Origin: a virus
Strand: one strand, 5' to 3'
DNA: 64,000 nt
Virus record (IMG/VR): IMGVR_UViG_3300001450_000027
Span: 1-64,000 of that record
Shown in pieces: positions 8,090 to 17,071 of the stretch (its first letter is position 1; every line of letters begins with the position of its first letter). The notes below the pieces were generated by a model, which ran no database searches, had not been told where the DNA came from, and saw only the letters and a list, made by a program, of their open reading frames with translations. A program made the position numbers and the translations under genes.

Positions 8090-9361
8090 TTAACCTACAA
8101 ATATCTTTAGTGGAACTTCTGACAAGATAGCTTTAGAATTGTCAGATACTTCCTTATCACTAGCAATAAGCTTAGGATATGTGACTTCATCAAGCTGTGT
8201 CTTAAGTTCTTCTCTAAGTTTTTCTTGCTCTGTTTGGGCTTGTGACAACAAGTCTGAAGCGTTTAAGGTGATATTGTCTCCCGGTATTGGGATCGCTCCA
8301 CCGAATTTGCCTCTAATTTGCCCAAGAGTTTCCTTAGATAGTGCCAAAGAGAATCGTCGAATCCACTGTTTCCCGATCGAATTGATATTTTCATAAGCAA
8401 TATTTTCGAATGGCAAGGTGTTCATATTATTGATACCGTCTTGGCCTATATCTTTATCATCCGTCCAAGGGTCCTGCGATACAGAGAACCTAAAGAAAAA
8501 TTTGTCTGGTGACTGCGAAGTGGGAGCCGGATATAATAATAAAGTATTATCGACAATCTCGTATGAGTAATGACTGGTTCTGGTATACAGGTGATCTTCG
8601 TATTGCATGGCCTGTATTTTGTTCTGCCATGCTGGGATAACTTGAAACGAGGAATCGTCAGCATACTGTCCATATGTGCTCATATCACCAGTAACGTTTA
8701 GGCCGCCATAATAGCCGAAAAATCGCCACATCTGTCGAGGGGACACGTAGTATACTTGACGTATAAAAACTCGTTTATTTCCCACTTCTCCGTAGAATGG
8801 TGAGTTAGAATCGCCTGTATCGATGGCAGACACAATGCTCTGTAAGTCATACTCTTGCTGGTTGGTCACCGAATCGAAAGAAGCAGAGTAAATTGGTGTG
8901 TTCCCGCCGACTGTAGCCTCTGTGGAAAACGCATCTGATACCCTAAATGCTGTTTCAAAACTAAACTTAGGATATTTTAATTCGATATTTTTAGTACCAC
9001 TGTCTGTTCTTTCGCCTTTGTGATTAAAAGAACCAGTGGTAGACCCAAGAGAAGACCCTAGTATATTTTTTGACTGGTGTAGGTTTACAATATAAGAATA
9101 TTCTAAGACAGCCTCTTCGTAGTTCGCGAAAACGCTACCAGAGGTCAACTCAATGTCTAAGACATCTCCGCCAAGTTTCTTATAAGTGTAAGCTACTTGG
9201 GCAACTGCCCCAGAGACAAAATTGACGCTAGCTGTGTAATATCCTATGGGACAAGCATCAGAAACGTGTGAGTTAGCCGCAGTTGAGCCGTTAAACGAAG
9301 CCGTTTCTGGTAAAACAATAGCGCTAGTTGTTGAAGTCGGTGTTAAGGTTGGTAAAGACAT
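8090..9361 (-). CDS. Neck protein, head-tail adaptor (gp13-like)
   Basis: This 423-residue protein carries a signature close to its middle-to-C-terminal part, PFENIAYENINSIGKQWIRRF followed by ALSKETLGQIRGKF. In T4-like phages that helical signature marks the gp13-type neck adaptor binding the portal. The N-terminal half is Ser/Thr-rich and beta-like, and the segment YYVSPRQMWRFFGYYGG precedes the signature. T4 gp13 is 309 residues, so this one is larger at the N-terminus. GGAGG lies 8 nt before the ATG and a late promoter motif is 22 nt upstream, consistent with it heading the neck-tail transcript. Confidence 0.7.
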   Translation of the reverse strand: MSLPTLTPTSTTSAIVLPETASFNGSTAANSHVSDACPIGYYTASVNFVSGAVAQVAYTYKKLGGDVLDIELTSGSVFANYEEAVLEYSYIVNLHQSKNILGSSLGSTTGSFNHKGERTDSGTKNIELKYPKFSFETAFRVSDAFSTEATVGGNTPIYSASFDSVTNQQEYDLQSIVSAIDTGDSNSPFYGEVGNKRVFIRQVYYVSPRQMWRFFGYYGGLNVTGDMSTYGQYADDSSFQVIPAWQNKIQAMQYEDHLYTRTSHYSYEIVDNTLLLYPAPTSQSPDKFFFRFSVSQDPWTDDKDIGQDGINNMNTLPFENIAYENINSIGKQWIRRFSLALSKETLGQIRGKFGGAIPIPGDNITLNASDLLSQAQTEQEKLREELKTQLDEVTYPKLIASDKEVSDNSKAILSEVPLKIFVG

Positions 9362-9382
9362 TCATGAAACCTCCAATCAATG

Positions 9383-9390
9383 TAAATAGT
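9383..9390 (-). promoter_or_regulatory. Candidate late promoter motif before the neck gene
   Basis: The coding strand is AGACTATTTACATTG, 22 nt before the ATG at 9361 and just upstream of GGAGG. Confidence 0.5.
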
Positions 9391-9397
9391 CTTATAT

Positions 9398-9847
9398 CTA
9401 TTGTTTGGCTTCAATGGCTTTGATAATGTTTGCCTTGTTCATAAAAGTAGAGACTTTGACGCCATTGGCTTTTGCAAATTCAATCAACTTTTTCTTTGTC
9501 ATTCTCTTAAAGTTGGGTAATTTTACTGTCTTTTCTTTGACCTCTGGTGCTAGTTGGGCGGTCTTGGTTTGTGGAGCTAACTGTGTTGCCTTAATCATTG
9601 GCACGTGGACTTCAACCTCTTCTTCAAAATCGATCTCGTCGTTTTCCGCCATTGTATAAAAGGTTTGTAAAAGATTGTCACAAATACTTGAGACGTTGTT
9701 CATCTTCTCCAGCATGACAGAATTATCTTCAACGATCTTGTTGACCTTTTGCTCTGGTAGTTCTTCTGTGTTACGTGTTCTGTTGTACCTATTCCATGGC
9801 AATGCTTGAAATTTTCTTTTTACCATCTTTCTTCTTCTGTTTCCCAT
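9398..9847 (-). CDS. Basic head-module protein with SAP/HeH-like C-terminal domain
   Basis: This 149-residue protein has three parts. The N-terminus is Arg/Lys-rich (MGNRRRKMVKRK), the middle has a helix plus acidic EIDFEEEVEV, and the last 35 residues (FKRMTKKKLIEFAKANGVKV then NKANIIKAI) match the helix-extended-helix pattern of SAP, HeH or Rho-N-type nucleic-acid-binding domains. In phages such small domains occur in proteins near packaging or capsid genes. Function here is unknown; a DNA-contacting virion protein is an inference. AGGAG is 6 nt before the ATG and a CTAATTATA element is 21 nt upstream. Confidence 0.6.
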   Translation of the reverse strand: MGNRRRKMVKRKFQALPWNRYNRTRNTEELPEQKVNKIVEDNSVMLEKMNNVSSICDNLLQTFYTMAENDEIDFEEEVEVHVPMIKATQLAPQTKTAQLAPEVKEKTVKLPNFKRMTKKKLIEFAKANGVKVSTFMNKANIIKAIEAKQ

Positions 9848-9867
9848 TTTTAACTCCTATGGTTCGG

Positions 9868-9877
9868 TATAATTAGT
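9868..9877 (-). promoter_or_regulatory. Candidate late promoter, variant motif
   Basis: The coding strand is AAACTAATTATACCG, 21 nt before the ATG at 9847. It shares AACTAATTATA with the site before the tube gene. Confidence 0.35.
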
Positions 9878-9931
9878 TTAAAATCTGAAAATTGGCCCGG
9901 AAATAAATTTTGGGATCTTGGATTTTCAAAT

Positions 9932-9960
9932 AAAAAACCCCCAATCCGAAGAAAGGGGGC
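9932..9960 (-). terminator. Rho-independent terminator
   Basis: The coding strand has GCCCCC, a 12-nt spacer with TTCG, then GGGGG and six T residues. It lies after the 259-residue capsid-associated gene. Confidence 0.75.
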
Positions 9961-9984
9961 TTAAATATAATACCTTAACTATTC

Positions 9985-10764
9985 TTAAGCAGCGAAAGTC
10001 ACAGCAATAGTTCCACCAGTTGTGCGAATACAGCCTTTAACCGCTGTTACATCAGTAGCATGGTGAGAATGGAAGTACAAGTAAGAACCTGCGAGAATTG
10101 TACAGTCACCAGTATCAGTAAGAATGATCAGGGTGTCGTCATCATCGGCCACGGTAACACGGCTCATAGCGTCAGTTCCGTCAGCAGTAACAAAAACCTC
10201 ACATGATTCTGCATCGAGTGCTCGATCATCATGAAGGCCCAACTTTAAAATACCGCTTGAAGCGAATGTATTTCCTGTGAATAATATCAAAGTCTCGGTG
10301 TCTTCAGCGGCCATATCAGCGGCATTTGTCATCACAACAGTTCCGGAAACATTACCAGTTAGTCTAGAAATTCTTTGATCAACCATTGGTGTCTGTCCGG
10401 GAGTACCGGTGGTTCCAATTGCGACATCAACTCCCAAAACACCGGTTCCACCAAATACTTTAGCAGCGATGGCGGCTGACGGAACATCAGTTGCCGAAGC
10501 TATATTTTCTAGAACCCTAGAACATTTTAAAGCTACGATTGGCTCAGTCAATACGTTTGCTGTCGTAGGTGCTGTGGCTAGACCTGCGATTTGGTCTCCT
10601 CCAAAATTTAGAGTCCATGGGTGTGCCAGCCCTTGTAATTCAAAAGGCACGTCTTGGTCAATTGAAATTCCATTCAATTTTGCCCCATCTCCGAGATTCA
10701 AATCTCTTTTTAAATTTTCAATTAGGGCCTCGATTCTAGCGAGACCTATTCTTTTTGTTCCCAT
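9985..10764 (-). CDS. Abundant head/structural protein, unknown (decoration-like)
   Basis: This 259-residue protein begins MGTKRIGLARIEALIENLKRD, a helical start, followed by an Ala/Thr/Gly-rich beta-type body with few charged clusters. It has its own terminator, a strong GGAGGG ribosome site 8 nt before the ATG, and an upstream promoter motif, all hallmarks of a highly expressed virion protein. Its position directly after the major capsid gene, where gene 24 (vertex protein) or decoration genes often lie, suggests a capsid decoration or second coat protein. I see no recognisable domain, so this is inference from context. Confidence 0.6.
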   Translation of the reverse strand: MGTKRIGLARIEALIENLKRDLNLGDGAKLNGISIDQDVPFELQGLAHPWTLNFGGDQIAGLATAPTTANVLTEPIVALKCSRVLENIASATDVPSAAIAAKVFGGTGVLGVDVAIGTTGTPGQTPMVDQRISRLTGNVSGTVVMTNAADMAAEDTETLILFTGNTFASSGILKLGLHDDRALDAESCEVFVTADGTDAMSRVTVADDDDTLIILTDTGDCTILAGSYLYFHSHHATDVTAVKGCIRTTGGTIAVTFAA

Positions 10765-10877
10765 GTTAAAAACCCTCCTTTTATAATCATGTTCCTTTAT
10801 CGGTTTATTTCAGCGATAATAGGAGGCAAGTCAAGCCTGCCCGATAACAATGGATGAACGATATTCTCATTCACAGG

Positions 10878-10885
10878 TAAATAGT
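10878..10885 (-). promoter_or_regulatory. Candidate late promoter motif with long leader
   Basis: The coding strand is AAACTATTTACCTGTG, just after a terminator. It is 114 nt before the ATG at 10764, leaving a longer untranslated leader than at other sites; nothing coding was seen in that leader. Confidence 0.45.
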
Positions 10886-10888
10886 TTA

Positions 10889-10925
10889 CAAAAAATAAAC
10901 CCCCCGACCAACAAAGGAAGGGGGG
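10889..10925 (-). terminator. Rho-independent terminator after the major capsid gene
   Basis: The coding strand has CCCCCC, a 14-nt spacer, GGGGGG, then a T-rich tail (TTTATTTTTT). Confidence 0.75.
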
Positions 10926-10954
10926 TCTAGTTTAACCTATAAGGTTTCTATGAT

Positions 10955-12769
10955 TTAGCTAGTTGCACCAGCTTCACCAAGGAGACCACGAACGATAACA
11001 ATACCGTACATATCAGGACGAACCATTTTCTTAGCGTAACGAGTCATTACTCCTTTACGAGGAACGAAGTCCTCTACACCGAAGATGGTAGGTGTGGTTT
11101 GTAGAGGCACATAAGGTGCATATACATAACCGCTTTCAAGGAAAGAGTTACCACGACGACCGACAAGAACAACATTACGGGGGAAGTAAGGATCAACCAT
11201 AACGTCGAATTTACGGCTCAAAGAACCAGTCTTAACAGCACCGATGTCGCCTTTATCAGCGTCAGCAGTAACGTTAGCACGGAATCCAGCAGTAAACTCA
11301 AGAATGTTAGCAACTTCAGGAGAACAAACTACAAAGTTAGCTCCACCACGAAGTGTCTTTCTGTGAATTTGAGCAGAAACATCATTGATGGTTTCAATAA
11401 GAGTTTCATACCATTCGCTAACAGTTCCGGTGAAGTCAGGAGCAGCAGAGCTAGCACCTTGCTCAGCACCAGTTTGGCGGTTAACGAAAAGACCGGGTGA
11501 ACGAGACCAGTAGAATCTACCAGCAGTTGCACCGTTTACAAGATCAGCAAGGATCTCACGGTCAATTTCAAGAGCGATTTGCTCAGAAAGAATAGAAGTC
11601 AATTCAACTTCAGCATCAAGGTTGTGATAAGCATTCAAATCTTGACCAAGCTCAGGAGTCCATTTAGCTTTAAGCTTCTTGGTTTGAGCGGTGATCGCGA
11701 TTGAATCGACCTTGATGTCGATCTCTGGAATGTTAGCATTCTTTTCAAGTTCATAAAGATCACCAACAACTCCACCAACAGCAGTGGCTGGATCAATTTG
11801 ATCTTTCACAGGGAAAATCAATCTGTTTGCAATAACTGCGGTAGTACTGGCCAAATCGGCAGCAGTTACAGTTGCAGCAATAAAGACAAGACGAACAGCT
11901 TTCAAAGTGGTCGCAGCATCAGCAGCAGAAGCTAAAGAAGTCAAACGACGAATTTGAGTAGGTGTAGAACCGAGAGCGTCAGAATAGGATTGAGCAGAAG
12001 CAGCGATCAAAACAAAACCAGAAAGGTTATCAAAATCAGGGTCGCCTTCGCTAACTTTAGCACTAATTTCTTCTTCTTCAATATCAATAACAACAATACC
12101 TTGGCTACTATCTGTGATAGAAAGAAGATCTGGATCGTACTGAATAAGTTTTTTATTAGCTTCAGATACGGAACCATCAAGAACAAAAGCTGCTTTCATA
12201 TCCATGCCACCAGCACCATCAGTCAATGCGGCATTATTACTTCCACTTGGAGAAGAATAAGCATAACCAGTCATTCCACGAGGGCCTGATTGGTCGGCCT
12301 TGGTTGTGGCATCGACAATATTAACACCGTCAACAACTGCACTAGCAAGAGCATCAGTACCGTAAATGGAAGCGGTACCACCTTGAGTATTACCAAGACG
12401 ATCACCAGAGACAGCAGAGCCGCCTTCTTCATCACCAAAAGCAAAATCAAGGAAGAAAATAAGTCCACTAGGTAGACTCATTGGTTGAACGCTAACAAGC
12501 TCATTAGCGATAAGTCCGGCGAATACACGACGAACAATTGGGAATGCGACAGCGGCGAAACCTTCGACGTCACCAGCACCCATTGAAGAAGCTTCACGAA
12601 GAAGTTCTTTAGCTTGGTTTTCGAGCAATCTAGCCATATTATGCTGAGAGCGCTCTGTTTTAAGGCCTTCAAGTAAACCAGTTTGTTGCCATTTATTCAA
12701 AAGAGCTTGCCCTTCTGCTTTCATGTCACGGTTTATGATGCCTTCAGTTAATTTCTGAACAATAGACAT
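10955..12769 (-). CDS. gp23: Major capsid protein precursor (gp23-like)
   Basis: This 604-residue HK97-fold coat protein builds the head. Recognisable T4 gp23-type segments are the N-terminal helical prosequence, FPIVRRVFAGLIANELVSVQPM near residues 76-97, and the C-terminal YAPYVPLQTTP and MTRYAKKMVRPDMYGI. T4 gp23 loses its first 65 residues through gp21 cleavage after an L/I-x-E motif. Here LLRE at residues 56-59, followed by ASSMGAG, is the matching candidate site. An insertion rich in Ala/Thr (residues about 130-330) makes it longer than T4 gp23 (521). AGGAGG is 7 nt before the ATG. The gene follows the scaffold gene by 23 bp and ends before a strong terminator. Confidence 0.95.
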   Translation of the reverse strand: MSIVQKLTEGIINRDMKAEGQALLNKWQQTGLLEGLKTERSQHNMARLLENQAKELLREASSMGAGDVEGFAAVAFPIVRRVFAGLIANELVSVQPMSLPSGLIFFLDFAFGDEEGGSAVSGDRLGNTQGGTASIYGTDALASAVVDGVNIVDATTKADQSGPRGMTGYAYSSPSGSNNAALTDGAGGMDMKAAFVLDGSVSEANKKLIQYDPDLLSITDSSQGIVVIDIEEEEISAKVSEGDPDFDNLSGFVLIAASAQSYSDALGSTPTQIRRLTSLASAADAATTLKAVRLVFIAATVTAADLASTTAVIANRLIFPVKDQIDPATAVGGVVGDLYELEKNANIPEIDIKVDSIAITAQTKKLKAKWTPELGQDLNAYHNLDAEVELTSILSEQIALEIDREILADLVNGATAGRFYWSRSPGLFVNRQTGAEQGASSAAPDFTGTVSEWYETLIETINDVSAQIHRKTLRGGANFVVCSPEVANILEFTAGFRANVTADADKGDIGAVKTGSLSRKFDVMVDPYFPRNVVLVGRRGNSFLESGYVYAPYVPLQTTPTIFGVEDFVPRKGVMTRYAKKMVRPDMYGIVIVRGLLGEAGATS

Positions 12770-12792
12770 TTTAATACCTCCTACAGTATGTT

Positions 12793-14004
12793 CTATTTAA
12801 TACCAGCCAATTTTCTCATTCGCTCTGCAAATGAAAGTTCTTGGCTTGGTTTCTTTTTTCGTGGCAGTATGCCTGATAAATTAGATCTACGCTGCACTGA
12901 CTCGCTCAGTGATTTTGGTCCACTTCTTTTCGTGGAACCCACTGTCGCCCTAAGAGTCTCTTGCATAGTCTTTGCGTCATCTGGTGTACTTGCCGTAGCG
13001 ATGGCTTCAACAATCTTTCGTTTTTGTCGCTCATTCAAGGAGGCATCGCCTAATGTTTGATTGCTATAAAGCAATTTAGCATTTGATAGGAGAGTTTCAC
13101 TTAGAACCTCTTCCATCTTTTCAATAATGTTTTTAAATTCTTTTGTTTGGTTCTGAGACTTATTAAGAGATTCGTCGAGTTCTTCTAATCTTTTTTGCAA
13201 AAGCTCGTTCTCTTCTTTGTGTGAGTCTGCTTCCATTCTGGCTAATTCCATTTCTTTGTTATAGCCTAAAGTAGCTTCGCTCGTTTCGAACGTGCCGTTT
13301 TTGTGTTCTCCGGCCATATCAACAACAAGCTCTTCTTCTAAAACTTGATCATCACCAATCTCATTCAATATATTCATGATTTCTTGAAGTGCAAGCTCGT
13401 CTTCCTCTGGGCCTTCGGCAGATAGATCACCCCCTAAATCGCCAAGGTCTCCTAAGAGGTCTTCTTCGTCACCCAAGGGAGCAGCATCTGCCTCTCCACC
13501 AAGGATGTCACCCGTCTCTTTTTGGGTCTCAGAATCTTCTAAATCTTCGAGGTCCACGCTAAACATGGCAGGATCAAACTCGAAAGTCATATTTACATCT
13601 ACAGATTGATCAGGACTCAAATCAGCATAGGCTGACGGTGCTTGGTATGGGCTTGGGACAGCAGCTTCGACTCCACCGCCAAGGGCACCCTCTTCCTCTT
13701 GTAGGATATCAACTTCGCTTGACTCTTCAAGCTCTGATTCCATGACCAGATGTGTTTTATCTTCGCCCACAAGTGCAATTCCTATTTTGCCATTATCACT
13801 TTCAGTTGTAACTCTAGCAAACCTACCCTCATGCCTAACAACGTCACCTAGGTTGAAGCTTCTCTGGTCATTTTCCAGAAGTGAATCAACGGCTGCTTTG
13901 ATTTCAGGGGCATATTTATCAATTATTGATTGTTCGGCATTTTTGAGGGCCGCTTCTCTAAGCGCTGCGGCATCAACTATCGCTTGTTCTAACATTGAAG
14001 ACAT
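12793..14004 (-). CDS. gp22: Prohead core scaffolding protein (gp22-like)
   Basis: This 403-residue acidic, coiled-coil-rich protein directly precedes the major capsid gene, the position of T4 gene 22, whose product is the internal scaffold degraded by the gp21 protease. An N-terminal helix (MLEQAIVDAAALREAAL) leads to a globular FNLGDVVRHEGRFARV segment, a very acidic Gly/Asp/Leu stretch (residues about 110-215), a long coiled coil (about 240-310), and a basic C-terminus ending SFAERMRKLAGIK, where scaffolds typically bind coat protein. The ATG at 14004 is chosen because AGGAGA sits 7 nt upstream; a TTG further out at 14034 lacks one. A late promoter motif lies 34 nt upstream. Confidence 0.8.
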   Translation of the reverse strand: MSSMLEQAIVDAAALREAALKNAEQSIIDKYAPEIKAAVDSLLENDQRSFNLGDVVRHEGRFARVTTESDNGKIGIALVGEDKTHLVMESELEESSEVDILQEEEGALGGGVEAAVPSPYQAPSAYADLSPDQSVDVNMTFEFDPAMFSVDLEDLEDSETQKETGDILGGEADAAPLGDEEDLLGDLGDLGGDLSAEGPEEDELALQEIMNILNEIGDDQVLEEELVVDMAGEHKNGTFETSEATLGYNKEMELARMEADSHKEENELLQKRLEELDESLNKSQNQTKEFKNIIEKMEEVLSETLLSNAKLLYSNQTLGDASLNERQKRKIVEAIATASTPDDAKTMQETLRATVGSTKRSGPKSLSESVQRRSNLSGILPRKKKPSQELSFAERMRKLAGIK

Positions 14005-14037
14005 TAAGTTTTCTCCTAATAATACTATTATCAAATG

Positions 14038-14045
14038 TAAATAGT
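14038..14045 (-). promoter_or_regulatory. Candidate late promoter motif before the scaffold gene
   Basis: The coding strand is ACACTATTTACATTTG, 34 nt before the ATG at 14004. It would drive scaffold and capsid together. Confidence 0.5.
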
Positions 14046-14087
14046 GTTAATAACAAGAAAAGGACGAGTTTATGGCCTACAGGGATA

Positions 14088-16988
14088 TTATCCAGCCTGT
14101 AAATCTCCACCAGTCAAGAACCAAGCGCTTCCATTACTAACAAAAGTTACTATTTCGCCCGGCATGATTGTATCATTATCAGTGTTTGTTGCTGTTAAAG
14201 CGGTACCACCTGTTGCGTGAAAAGTCACATTCTCTCCACCAGCGTTTTCAACAATTAAAAATTGCCCTGCTGTGCCGGCTCCACCGAATCTCATACCGGT
14301 TCGGCTAGATCCAGCAGCATCTATTCTTACATATGTAGCTGTTATTGGTATAGCTGCGCCTGTATCATTACCTGTAAAGTTGTGAGTACTAAGCGGAGTA
14401 TATACAGTTGTTGATGTCACAGTCAGACTACCCTTGATAGTGGTCATAGAGCCAGATTTCTTTCCGATTTCTACATCAATTTCGTCTTCAGAATCACCGT
14501 CAGTTAAGGTTAAGCCGTAATTAAGTTCGCCGTCATGTGCTGCGACCCCTAATCTTATTTGGCCGCCTTCTTCGGAGTTACTCGCATCTGCGACTCTAGC
14601 CTGAATTGCAGCAAAAAGAACTTGATCTTGGTTATCGTCATCGCCATAAAACTCAATAATCCCAATCTCATCATTATCTGCACCGGCTGCTCCTTTATCT
14701 TTGACAAACCGAAGTCTAGCTCCGTTTGTATCATTAGTAGTATTCTTAAGCTGAAGCAACGGAAATGTAGATCCTGTAGACGCAAGAACCAGCCCTGAAT
14801 CAGGTATATGCGTCAGGGTAATATCTTGATCATTACCGAATTGAATGGTTCCTGCATCGGCAAGAAACAAATCGGACCAGCCTTTAGAGCTGGAACCCAA
14901 AGCGATTCCGTCATTGGTAGTTGGGGAAAACTCATTTGCCTCTAGTGCGATCTCGTCAACATTGGCCACTCTAAATGTAACCTTGTCGTCTGTTGAAAAA
15001 TCAATTAAATTGTGGGCATCTCTACCAACTTTCCTTCCAGCATTAAAGTCAGTTGTAATTGCTGTCTGAGCACCAGCGAGTAGAACTGCTGTACCTTCAA
15101 CAGCAATAGCACCAGACCCTGTACGAGTGATGGTTGTGTCACTAGCATGCCCAAGCTCAATGCCGGTAGTAACTTGAATACTCCCAGCGACCGTTGTGGT
15201 CGAACTCGCCCCAGCAGCGATTGTTACATCAATTTCTCCGTCAGTAGCATGCTCACCTTCCAGTACTAGCCCTGCTGTAAGGGCTGTGTTAGTTCCATCA
15301 CTCTCAGCAACAAAGAATGATAATTTCCCAGCCTCATCGGTCTCATCAGATTCAGAAATTTGAGCCACAATTTTGGCAAACATTGTATTGTTGTTTCCTT
15401 CGTCTTCTCCGTAGAATGTGATCTGACCGAGGACTTCGCCGTCCTCCGTATCGGCAGCATCTTTTAAGAATTGTAATTCTCCAGATGAACCTTCAGTTGT
15501 GTGAGTAGTTTTCAAAGTCAATACTGGTTTGCCTTCGGCACTATCAGCAATAGTTACCGCTGGTCCGTCAATAGTAACAGCGGTTGATGCATTGATATCA
15601 ATAGTGGGCGCAGTCATATCCAGAGTTGTACCAGAATTGACTTCCAAGTGTCCGTTCGAAGAAGCAAAGATTTCTTCCCCTCCACCAACATCATGAAATT
15701 TCAGCTTGGTTGTTAACAACAAAGCTAGCTCGTCCTCAGAAGCATCATAAAGTACACCTTCGTTATTAGTGGCACTGAATATCCTGACATCAGAACCTAC
15801 ATCATTAACACCAACTGTTACAGCGCCACTAACGTTTAGAGCGCCACCAAATACAGCGGCCCCAACTGATTGTAATGTGCTAGAACCAGAAAAAGTCGTA
15901 GTCAGCAAACCACCAGCAGTAACAGATCCTGTAGATGCAATGGTAGAACCGAATGTTGCAGCACCTACTGAATGTAATGTGCTAGAACCAGAAAAAGTTG
16001 TGGCTTTAATTGTTGACTGGGCAGCAGCACCGATAGTAGCTCCGTCAACAGAGCCTCCATTAATATCTACTGTGGTCACAGTACCAAGGTTTGCTACAGT
16101 ATTACCAGCATTGGTCCAGTTGGCATCGAAATGATCAATTGTTAAACCCCCGTCTGCTGCAATTACTGTGGCATTTCCGGGACCGAAGTTGGCTGCTCCA
16201 ACAATGTTTAACGCACCAGAACCAGAAATAGTTGTTGAAAGAACTCCACCACCTGCTGTAATCGATCCTGTAGATGCGATAGTTGAGCCGAATGTTGCAG
16301 CACCTACTGAATGTAGTGTGCTAGAACCAGAAAAAGTTGTCCCAATAATACCACCAGCAAATGTAACATTATCATTAGTGTCGAGTGTCATTGTAGCGCC
16401 ACCGTCAGATGCTTGAATTACATTTCCGCCAACTTTCAATTTACCAGCCAAAGCAGTTACCGAATTTGTAACAGTACTGTTGGGAGTTATAGTCACATGA
16501 GCGACAGAAGAACCAGCAGATGCAATATCGTTTCCAATTGTAAAAGTATGGTCAGCATTTGCAACAACCGTCCAATCATCCCCTGCGTCGTCGCTTTGAT
16601 CCGCTTTTAGTAATATTGTAGCTGCTCCGCCTTCTGCTCCTTCGACTGTAACATTACCAGAGACATGAAGTTTCGTTGCTGGGTGTTGTGCGCCAATACC
16701 TATTCGGTTATTCGCGGAATCTATTACTAATGTGTTGGAATCAAAATTTAAACCATTAGCAACTGATGCTGTTGCTGCGTTAAACGTCAGAGTGTCTGAT
16801 GCGGCATCTCCAAAAGTCATTGTGTTTGCTGTGACCTTGAAATCTAATACATTGGCATCAAAAGTACCAGTAACGGTTAAGTCACCTGTTATTATGGCTG
16901 AACCAGAGACTATCAAGCCCTGCGAGCCAGAAACCGTTACAGTATTTCCTGTTGCTGGACTAATATTGTTTACGTATAAGTTACTCAT
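14088..16988 (-). CDS. Repetitive fibre-like virion protein A
   Basis: This 966-residue protein is rich in Thr, Ser, Gly and Ala. It has the low-complexity beta pattern of trimeric phage fibres: repeated SGSAIITGDLTVTGT-type units, three or more copies of TFSGSSTLHSVGAATFGS, the fibre-type phrase RIGIGAQHPATKLHVSGN near residue 100, and a GIALGSSSKGWSDLFLADAG block also seen in protein C (18630-20114). The C-terminus ends with MPGEIVTFVSNGSAWFLTGG. It is the last of a row of similar genes between prohead protease and scaffold, a head-module position, so a head fibre or an unusually placed tail fibre is possible. AAGGAAAAG lies before the ATG. Confidence 0.7.
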   Translation of the reverse strand: MSNLYVNNISPATGNTVTVSGSQGLIVSGSAIITGDLTVTGTFDANVLDFKVTANTMTFGDAASDTLTFNAATASVANGLNFDSNTLVIDSANNRIGIGAQHPATKLHVSGNVTVEGAEGGAATILLKADQSDDAGDDWTVVANADHTFTIGNDIASAGSSVAHVTITPNSTVTNSVTALAGKLKVGGNVIQASDGGATMTLDTNDNVTFAGGIIGTTFSGSSTLHSVGAATFGSTIASTGSITAGGGVLSTTISGSGALNIVGAANFGPGNATVIAADGGLTIDHFDANWTNAGNTVANLGTVTTVDINGGSVDGATIGAAAQSTIKATTFSGSSTLHSVGAATFGSTIASTGSVTAGGLLTTTFSGSSTLQSVGAAVFGGALNVSGAVTVGVNDVGSDVRIFSATNNEGVLYDASEDELALLLTTKLKFHDVGGGEEIFASSNGHLEVNSGTTLDMTAPTIDINASTAVTIDGPAVTIADSAEGKPVLTLKTTHTTEGSSGELQFLKDAADTEDGEVLGQITFYGEDEGNNNTMFAKIVAQISESDETDEAGKLSFFVAESDGTNTALTAGLVLEGEHATDGEIDVTIAAGASSTTTVAGSIQVTTGIELGHASDTTITRTGSGAIAVEGTAVLLAGAQTAITTDFNAGRKVGRDAHNLIDFSTDDKVTFRVANVDEIALEANEFSPTTNDGIALGSSSKGWSDLFLADAGTIQFGNDQDITLTHIPDSGLVLASTGSTFPLLQLKNTTNDTNGARLRFVKDKGAAGADNDEIGIIEFYGDDDNQDQVLFAAIQARVADASNSEEGGQIRLGVAAHDGELNYGLTLTDGDSEDEIDVEIGKKSGSMTTIKGSLTVTSTTVYTPLSTHNFTGNDTGAAIPITATYVRIDAAGSSRTGMRFGGAGTAGQFLIVENAGGENVTFHATGGTALTATNTDNDTIMPGEIVTFVSNGSAWFLTGGDLQAG
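15925..16340 (-). repeat. Two near-identical 77-bp direct repeats inside fibre gene A
   Basis: Bases 15925-16001 and 16264-16340 differ at about 5 of 77 positions and encode the SGSSTLHSVGAATFGS unit. A diverged third partial copy ends near 15897. The high DNA identity indicates recent duplication or ongoing exchange between units. Confidence 0.8.
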
Positions 16989-17028
16989 ATGTTTTCTTTT
17001 CCTTTAATTTGTTGCTGTTAACTACAGA

Positions 17029-17036
17029 TAAATAGT
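17029..17036 (-). promoter_or_regulatory. Candidate late promoter motif before fibre gene A
   Basis: The coding strand is AGACTATTTATCTG, 41 nt before the ATG at 16988. Confidence 0.45.
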
Positions 17037-17071
17037 CTTTTTGTTTTATTATGGATTATAATTTTATAAAT

